Positions 1-3,147 of a DNA stretch of 5,976 bases are shown piece after piece. Origin of the DNA: Gammaproteobacteria bacterium. GTDB lineage: Bacteria; Pseudomonadota; Gammaproteobacteria; CAISUE01. The translations under genes were made by a program, and so were the position numbers. Below the pieces are notes generated by a model that worked only from the letters and a program-made list of their open reading frames with translations, searched no databases and was not told the DNA's origin. Each line of letters starts with the position of its first letter. Positions within the stretch are counted from its first letter, which is position 1. The stretch lies in the NCBI GenBank assembly GCA_947378515.1, contig CANCKG010000049.1:1-5976 (forward strand), written 5' to 3'.

Positions 1-171
1 GTGGAGTAAGTGAATAACATGGGTGTAATAATCGTGATAGTGGTACCATGAACATCATTGTCAAATTAGTCATGCCTTTGACTCCGACGAGCGACTCTAA
101 AGGGTCGCCCCTGTGGATAAGTGCCTCACTGTGCCTGCTGAATAGGCGCCACGATTAACCCATGAGTAGCT
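1..171. other. Left-edge non-coding stretch
   Basis: No gene can be supported here. All three plus frames meet a stop within the first 17 bases, and the longest plus reading after that (ATG at 48) is about 36 codons with no recognisable protein. On the minus strand an ATG at 73-71 opens about 24 codons (MTNLTMMFMVPLS...) running off the left edge, with a purine-rich GGAGTCAAAGG just before it. It could be the start of a gene outside the window, but I do not recognise the protein. A small stem lies at 91-97/102-108 (one G-T pair, loop TAAA) and has no T-run, so it is not a classical terminator. A lone copy of the TGCTGAATAG repeat core sits at 136-145. Confidence 0.4.
112..120 (-). promoter_or_regulatory. 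Possible single DnaA-box match
   Basis: The minus strand reads TTATCCACA, an exact match to the high-affinity DnaA box. I found no second box nearby, and there is no AT-rich unwinding region or dnaA/dnaN gene in view. A match to the degenerate 9-mer is not surprising in about 12 kb of double-strand sequence. Treat it as a sequence match only, not an origin. Confidence 0.15.
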
Positions 172-190
172 GTTAAATTATTTTTTGTAG

Positions 191-236
191 CTATTCAGCA
201 CTGTGCGCGGGAAACCCGCACGCAGTGCATGTTAAG
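191..236 (+). repeat. Left terminal inverted repeat
   Basis: It starts CTATTCAGCACTGTGCGCGG, and the first 20 bases match the complement of the right end exactly. Mismatches fall at 211 and in one block, 216-221. It then matches again from 222 to 236 (GCAGTGCATGTTAAG). The variable block is where this copy carries CCCGCAC, which forms a small GCGGG-AAA-CCCGC hairpin; the right copy lacks that hairpin. The same GCGGGAAACCCGC core recurs in the repeat unit at 2402-2455. Confidence 0.65.
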
Positions 237-263
237 GGGGAGAATCGCGATTCTCCCCCTTAA
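232..263. repeat. Perfect 32-bp palindrome
   Basis: The left half TTAAGGGGGAGAATCG is followed without a spacer by its exact reverse complement. The centre is TCGCGA. Its TTAAG end overlaps the inner end of the left terminal repeat. There is no T-run on either side, so it is unlikely to be an intrinsic terminator. It could extrude as a cruciform, act as a symmetric protein-binding site, or be an element junction where two inverted copies meet. Confidence 0.85.
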
Positions 264-318
264 AATCCCCCATCGCGTAAGGAGCCACAGCTCAGCTTCT
301 ACGTAAAATGTAGTAAAT

Positions 319-344
319 GTGCTGAATAGATACTATTTTTTAAC
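319..344 (+). repeat. Direct repeat copy 1 of the GTGCTGAATAGAT...TTTTTTAAC motif
   Basis: The motif runs from GTGCTGAATAGATAC to TTTTTTAAC and is nearly identical to 592-618, differing by one inserted base and one or two substitutions. An inverted relative lies at 172-201. Having an end-like motif inside the larger element suggests a nested unit. Confidence 0.6.
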
Positions 345-445
345 CTCGAAAGTGTCTACTAGACTGTGTCTTAGCTCATTCAAGACGAAATGTGGTGAAT
401 AGTTACCCAGAAAGCAAGATAGCTTTATGGTAGCAAAATCGCGAT

Positions 446-486
446 CTTGTAAGTCAAAGCGTGGAATCCCTGCTTTGACTTACAAG
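446..486. repeat. Stem-loop with 15-bp perfect arms (first of three in a row)
   Basis: The left arm 446-460 (CTTGTAAGTCAAAGC) pairs perfectly with 472-486 across an 11-base loop. No T-run follows on either strand. It lies inside the putative repeat element and is followed after four bases by the next stem-loop. Confidence 0.8.
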
Positions 487-490
487 TCCT

Positions 491-514
491 GCCAAGAGCG
501 TCATTGCTCTTGGC
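491..514. repeat. Stem-loop with 9-bp perfect arms (second of three)
   Basis: GCCAAGAGC (491-499) pairs with GCTCTTGGC (506-514) across the six-base loop GTCATT. The stem is strong and GC-rich, but the next bases on the plus strand are GTGTCGG, so it is not a standard terminator. It sits between two other hairpins of different sequence. Confidence 0.75.
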
Positions 515-520
515 GTGTCG

Positions 521-545
521 GTAAAAAATGCAATGTATTTTTTAC
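521..545. repeat. Stem-loop with 9-bp AT-rich arms (third of three)
   Basis: GTAAAAAAT (521-529) pairs with ATTTTTTAC (537-545) across a seven-base loop. It is AT-rich and so weaker than its two neighbours. It lies 11 bases before the right terminal inverted repeat begins. Confidence 0.65.
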
Positions 546-556
546 TCCTCACCCCG

Positions 557-602
557 CTTAACATGCACTGCTACTAAGTTTTCCGCGCACAGTGCTGAAT
601 AG
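557..602 (-). repeat. Right terminal inverted repeat
   Basis: Read on the minus strand from 602, it starts CTATTCAGCACTGTGCGCGG and ends GCAGTGCATGTTAAG, pairing with 191-236. It has lost the internal CCCGCAC block and reads CTTAGTA there instead. It ends 50 bases before the stop codon of the leftward-transcribed oxidoreductase gene at 652, so it lies in that gene's 3' flank. Confidence 0.65.
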
Positions 603-618
603 ATAATTATTTTTTAAC
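592..618 (+). repeat. Direct repeat copy 2 of the GTGCTGAATAGAT...TTTTTTAAC motif
   Basis: This is the outer right edge of the larger element and the direct partner of 319-344. Its first 11 bases are also the outermost part of the right terminal inverted repeat. The AT-rich TTATTTTTTAAC tail marks the likely end of the repeat. Confidence 0.6.
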
Positions 619-651
619 ACAGTCGCTACGCTAAACTGGTAATCATCACTA

Positions 652-1689
652 TTAAGCGCCATACTTTAACCACAATGGCACGACTTTATCTAAATAATTC
701 ATGAATTTCCATAGGCCTACTTTACTCTCGATATTGCCTAGCGGATCGGTCGTGACTTCGGGGAAGGCGATGCCGCAACCAAATAAACCCGGGGCAATGA
801 TGCCGCATTTATTGTTATAACTAAATTCATCTAAGCCTGTGATCGGTAAATGTTTGCGCTTGAAACCGACGGCATACACCACCTTGGTACACTCGGGCAA
901 ATATTGTTCGATATTGGCAGTATTCGACCAGACTCGGGTCAAATTCTTTGGTATTTCGCCATCGATATGTGCTCTTGCCCAGATCGCAGTATCACCTTTG
1001 AGGCCAGTATTATCAAATAAAATCCAATCTTCAAGCGGCATCGCATATTTTAATGCACCGTGATAAAAATTAATGACTCGTTTGACGCCAGCTGCCAGTA
1101 AATGACGAATGACGATGATCGCCGAGTGCGACGCGCCGAAAACAGCGACGGTGTCGTTGGTATCGCAATGGTTACTCAAGCGCTGTTGATCCAAGGCGAT
1201 ATCGATAGGGATCAGGGCCGGAGAGCTATAAGTTAACAGGCTTGGTTCGGCGCCAATGGCTAAGACAATATTGCGGGCGCGAATGGTGGTCGAGCCTAAG
1301 TCAGTTTGCCAGTGACGTTGCTTTAAGCTTAAGCGTTGCGCATGGCCTTTGATTGCGTTCACTTTTTGACACAGTCGATCTGTCACCCATTGCAGCGGTT
1401 CAGCGGCTAAGTGTAATGAACAGGTTTGTTGAGGGTCTAAGCTTTGCAAAGGGTAGTGATGGGGGCAGGCAGCAAAATCGAAGCTGGGGCTAAAGTCTAA
1501 GAATTTTAAAAATAATGCTACTGTGGTGTTACTCGAGACGCTGCGCCACTTGGTACCGAATTCACCTACTTTAAATTCAGGATCAAGCCACGCGATAGCG
1601 GTCGCAGGAATACCTTTATCCAGTAATTGACCTACCGAAGCGATTCCAGCAGGGCCGGCGCCAATGACAAGCCATTCAAATGTTTGCAT
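652..1689 (-). CDS. FAD/NAD(P)-binding oxidoreductase
   Basis: A 345-residue flavoprotein of the two-dinucleotide-binding-domain type (pyridine nucleotide-disulphide oxidoreductase or flavin monooxygenase-like superfamily). The N-terminus has the FAD-binding Rossmann motif GAGPAG at residues 10-15. A second nucleotide-binding motif, FGASHSA, follows VAV at about 184-190, with the usual strand before and helix after, and probably binds NAD(P)H. IVLAIGAEP (141-149) and VVYAVGF (270-276) are the family's typical ATG-like strands, and the C-terminal GLFGCGIAFPE (301-311) resembles the final FAD-contacting segment. There is no CxxC redox-active disulphide beside the FAD motif, so it is not a thioredoxin- or glutathione-reductase-type enzyme. 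The substrate cannot be read from the sequence. The start is ATG at 1689 with AGGA seven bases upstream. It lies downstream of, and on the same strand as, the CMD-like gene, and the intervening 74 bp contain a long hairpin covering its ribosome binding site. Family assignment is fairly secure; function is open. Confidence 0.85.
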   Translation of the reverse strand: MQTFEWLVIGAGPAGIASVGQLLDKGIPATAIAWLDPEFKVGEFGTKWRSVSSNTTVALFLKFLDFSPSFDFAACPHHYPLQSLDPQQTCSLHLAAEPLQWVTDRLCQKVNAIKGHAQRLSLKQRHWQTDLGSTTIRARNIVLAIGAEPSLLTYSSPALIPIDIALDQQRLSNHCDTNDTVAVFGASHSAIIVIRHLLAAGVKRVINFYHGALKYAMPLEDWILFDNTGLKGDTAIWARAHIDGEIPKNLTRVWSNTANIEQYLPECTKVVYAVGFKRKHLPITGLDEFSYNNKCGIIAPGLFGCGIAFPEVTTDPLGNIESKVGLWKFMNYLDKVVPLWLKYGA

Positions 1690-1691
1690 GT

Positions 1692-1747
1692 TTTTTCCTA
1701 GAATAAATAGTGCGTTTAAAATAACACATTATTTATTCTAGGAAAAA
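1692..1747 (-). promoter_or_regulatory. Long inverted repeat covering the ribosome binding site of the oxidoreductase gene
   Basis: The arms 1692-1709 and 1730-1747 are perfectly complementary over 18 bp, and the stem can continue inward with mismatches (for example 1711-1712 with 1727-1728, and 1714-1716 with 1723-1725). In leftward mRNA the 3' arm contains the AGGA Shine-Dalgarno (1699-1696), six bases before the AUG at 1689, and it pairs with UCCU in the 5' arm. Neither strand has a U-run after the stem (the arm ends AGGAAAAA), so it does not look like an intrinsic terminator for the upstream gene. It could down-regulate translation of the second gene, allow it only when ribosomes or a factor open the stem, act as a symmetric DNA operator, or be a remnant of a small repeat. 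Confidence 0.6.
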
Positions 1748-1763
1748 GAAATGCGTGAATTAT

Positions 1764-2327
1764 TTAATCCGGTACCGGAATATTGAACCCATTGAGGATC
1801 ATTGATACGTGGCAATAATTGCCTATCAAGAAAATCAATTCAGCTGTACCTTCTTCGCCAAAATGCTTAATGGCATTCACATAAAGTGGTTCTGCTAAGG
1901 TACCGCCGTTGACTAAAGCCGCCGCAATGTCATAACTGAGCAGTTCATCTTCATTAAGATTATTAGGTCGAATTCCGGCGAGGATAGTAGCAATTGTCGT
2001 TTCATCAAGCCCTTTTGACTCTGCTACTAATACGTGAGCATAGAGTTCATAATCGGCATTAAATTTCGTACCTATAACAAGAATTGCTATTTCACGGACT
2101 AAAACTGGCAAGCTGGGGGACATAGACACGGATTTAGTGGCTTCCCATGCAGGGCCGCCATAGTGTGGAAATTTTAGCCAAGGATTCCATGGGCCAATGA
2201 GTGTATGGTCTTCTTTAATGGCTTTAAAAGCGGTAAATTTTGTTTCAATGATCGGCTTCATATCATCGTAAAGCCGCTGTTGTAACTCTGTTAAGTCCGT
2301 TAATTTTAAAATATTCAGGCGCATCAT
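1764..2327 (-). CDS. Carboxymuconolactone decarboxylase (CMD/AhpD-like fold) family protein
   Basis: A 187-residue all-helical protein of the CMD family. The diagnostic segment is REIAILVIGTKFNADYELYAH (residues 78-98), ending in the conserved Y-E-x-Y-A-H, followed by AESKGLDETTIATILAG and a family-typical C-terminal half with LNEDELLSYDIA (about 124-135), HFGEEGTAELIFLIGNY (155-171) and NGFNIPVP. The peroxidase branch (AhpD) needs a CxxC pair; here the only cysteine is Cys172, so alkylhydroperoxidase chemistry is not expected. It is closer to the gamma-carboxymuconolactone-decarboxylase-like proteins, whose substrates are mostly unknown. Two ATGs are adjacent: with AAAAGG at 2337-2332 as Shine-Dalgarno, the second (2324-2322) has the better spacing (7 against 4 bases), so the protein may start one residue later. 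It is the first gene of a likely two-gene unit with the flavoprotein. Confidence 0.85.
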   Translation of the reverse strand: MMRLNILKLTDLTELQQRLYDDMKPIIETKFTAFKAIKEDHTLIGPWNPWLKFPHYGGPAWEATKSVSMSPSLPVLVREIAILVIGTKFNADYELYAHVLVAESKGLDETTIATILAGIRPNNLNEDELLSYDIAAALVNGGTLAEPLYVNAIKHFGEEGTAELIFLIGNYCHVSMILNGFNIPVPD

Positions 2328-2353
2328 TTAACCTTTTCAGTCAGATAGGAAAG

Positions 2354-2360
2354 TAATATA
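2354..2360. promoter_or_regulatory. Possible overlapping divergent -10 elements
   Basis: The minus strand reads TATATT (2360-2355), and the plus strand reads TAATAT (2354-2359). Either could serve as a -10 box, for the leftward CMD-like gene (leader of roughly 20 bases) and for the rightward abi gene respectively. No convincing -35 hexamer is visible at the right spacing for either, so this is a weak call based mainly on position between divergent genes. Confidence 0.25.
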
Positions 2361-2401
2361 AAAACAACAAGCGCTACGAACGAGCGTCATCACGTGTTGG
2401 C

Positions 2402-2455
2402 GTATCTATTCAGCACCTACGCGCGGGAAACCCGCACGCAGTGCTGAATAGATAC
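2402..2455. repeat. 54-bp inverted-repeat unit of the TGCTGAATAG family
   Basis: Perfect 15-bp arms, GTATCTATTCAGCAC (2402-2416) and its complement (2441-2455), flank a 24-base centre. The centre holds a second small stem, GCGGG-AAA-CCCGC (2423-2435). The left arm plus centre closely match the left terminal repeat at 191-226, so this is the same family as the element at the window's left. The unit ends four bases before the GAGGG ribosome binding site (2459-2463) of the abi gene, so it would lie in that gene's leader as a hairpin. The GTG at 2441, in frame with abi, lies inside this repeat and is unlikely to be the true start. Confidence 0.8.
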
Positions 2456-2722
2456 TCTGAGGGTAAGATAATGACCTTTCATAAGCCTTCACTTTCTATT
2501 GATCAACAACTTGACCTGCTCATTCAACGCGGTATGATTGTTGCCGATAAAAAAGTCGCAAAACACTGTTTGTCACATATCAATTACTATCGATTAAGGG
2601 CTTACTGGCAGCCATTTGAGATGATTGACAATTCAGATGAAGTGCATTTTTTTAAGCCTAACGTTCATTTTAATGTCATTATCTTCATTTATAATTTTGA
2701 TCGTGAATTGCGTTTACTGCTG

Positions 2723-2758
2723 TTATACCCATCGCACCTTAAGGTGCGATGGGTATAA
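2723..2758. repeat. Perfect 36-bp palindrome inside the abi pseudogene
   Basis: The 18-base half TTATACCCATCGCACCTT is followed directly by its exact complement, with no spacer. It interrupts the Abi frame right after RELRLLL and supplies the stop codon TAA at its last three bases. Its outer TATACC...GGTATA ends are shared with the inverted repeat 15 bases downstream. There is no T-run after it, so a terminator role is unlikely; a small mobile palindromic repeat is the better reading. Confidence 0.85.
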
Positions 2759-2772
2759 ATTTAAAATAGAGG

Positions 2773-2836
2773 TATACCGCTCGCCATGGGCACACTTTAA
2801 ATCGCTAATCTCGCATCTTCATTGGCGAGCGGTATA
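2773..2836. repeat. 64-bp inverted repeat (14-bp perfect arms) inside the abi pseudogene
   Basis: The arms TATACCGCTCGCCA (2773-2786) and TGGCGAGCGGTATA (2823-2836) enclose a 36-base centre with no protein similarity that I can see. The arms match the neighbouring palindrome at 10 of 14 positions (TATACC and TCGC in common), suggesting a related family of short palindromic repeats. It sits exactly between the KIEV remnant and the start of the recognisable Abi C-terminus, so it marks the place where the middle of abi is missing. Confidence 0.75.
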
Positions 2837-3027
2837 GATGCCATACTCAAGAAAGAAATTTATATAACACCTTGACCATGCTCGTGTATCTGTTGGATCT
2901 GATTAACATGGGTGCACCATGGAAGCAAAAAGTCTTAACACTGATTAATTCTTCTTGCGCTTTTATTGATTCTTACCATATGGACTTCCCTGATAATTGG
3001 CAAACGAGAGCTATCTGGTTATAGTGG

Positions 3028-3050
3028 TACCACAAAAAATATTTGTGGTA
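3028..3050. repeat. Stem-loop just after the abi stop codon
   Basis: TACCACAAA (3028-3036) pairs with TTTGTGGTA (3042-3050) around a five-base loop, starting three bases after the TAG that ends the abi C-terminal frame. Its position suggests a transcript end for abi, but AAAAG rather than a T-run follows, so it would be at best a weak terminator or an mRNA 3'-end stabiliser. Confidence 0.4.
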
Positions 3051-3091
3051 AAAGCCAAACCCGCGATTTTCAAAGGCAGGTCAAAGACGCG

Positions 3092-3120
3092 TTCCTACGG
3101 TTAATTCAATATGCTAAAAT
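3092..3120 (+). promoter_or_regulatory. Likely valS promoter with extended -10
   Basis: TAAAAT at 3115-3120 is preceded by TG at 3112-3113, giving the extended -10 form TGCTAAAAT. A partial -35 (TTCCTA, 3092-3097, three of six consensus bases) lies at the ideal 17-bp spacing. Transcription would start near 3127 and leave a leader of only about 20 bases, too short for a T-box or a long attenuator. The call rests on sequence resemblance to sigma-70 promoters. Confidence 0.5.
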
Positions 3121-3147
3121 AACGTATTTTTTCAGAATCCTATCCTC

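Larger units (their letters stand above)
172..618. mobile_element. Putative non-autonomous (MITE-like) repeat element with terminal inverted repeats
   Basis: The two ends are imperfect inverted copies of each other. The well-conserved part is 191-236 against 557-602, 39 of 46 positions identical by hand alignment. Outside it lie AT-rich tails (172-190 and 603-618) that both end in GTTAA-type sequence when read inward. Between the ends there is no credible ORF, only palindromes: a perfect 32-bp one at 232-263 and three stem-loops at 446-486, 491-514 and 521-545. A second outward-facing copy of the right-end motif at 319-344 suggests a nested smaller unit of about 173 bp (172-344). I could not see a clear target-site duplication, and no transposase is present. 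This is most simply a MITE-like element mobilised in trans, or two such units fused. A structured non-coding RNA locus is an alternative. Confidence 0.5.
2471..3024 (+). pseudogene. Abi family (Abi_2, AbiD/F-like) abortive-infection gene, disrupted
   Basis: The start is ATG at 2471, seven bases after GAGGG. Residues 1-85 read as the N-terminus of an Abi_2 protein: KPSLSIDQQLDLLIQRGM, then LSHINYYRLRAYWQPFE (about 34-50) and FDRELRLLLL (76-85). At codon 85 the frame enters a perfect palindrome (2723-2758) that adds ten foreign residues and a stop. A tiny remnant, KIEV (2763-2774, another frame), matches the expected continuation (...IERIEV...). Then comes a second inverted repeat (2773-2836). 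In a third frame, 2848-3024 encodes the typical family C-terminus: QERNLYNTL, MLVYLLDLI, WKQKVLTLI and MDFPDNW, ending at TAG. Compared with full family members of about 300 residues, over 100 central residues are missing. Intact relatives are linked to phage-abortive defence and resemble HEPN-type RNases; this copy is probably inactive. A truncated product of about 95 residues could still be made. Confidence 0.8.

Noticed and set aside
112..120. Replication origin
   Set aside because: Only one DnaA-box match, no clustering, no AT-rich unwinding region and no replication genes in view.
491..545. Intrinsic terminator for a gene on either strand
   Set aside because: The GC-rich stem is not followed by a T-run on either strand, and no gene ends next to it.
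172..618. CRISPR array
   Set aside because: The repeats are few, inverted as well as direct, unevenly spaced and not separated by uniform spacers.
839..1063. Plus-strand 74-codon frame inside the oxidoreductase gene
   Set aside because: It is fully antisense to a well-supported flavoprotein, resembles no family I know, and has no ribosome binding site; a shadow frame.
2441..2470. GTG start of abi ten codons upstream
   Set aside because: The GTG lies inside a repeat arm, and the added residues MLNRYSEGKI do not belong to the family; ATG at 2471 has a GAGGG at good spacing.
2625..2837. 70-codon plus-strand frame crossing both abi repeats
   Set aside because: Apart from the KIEV remnant it has no similarity to the family and is formed by repeat sequence.
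3121..3147. T-box or attenuator before valS
   Set aside because: The predicted leader is only about 20 bases, too short for either structure.
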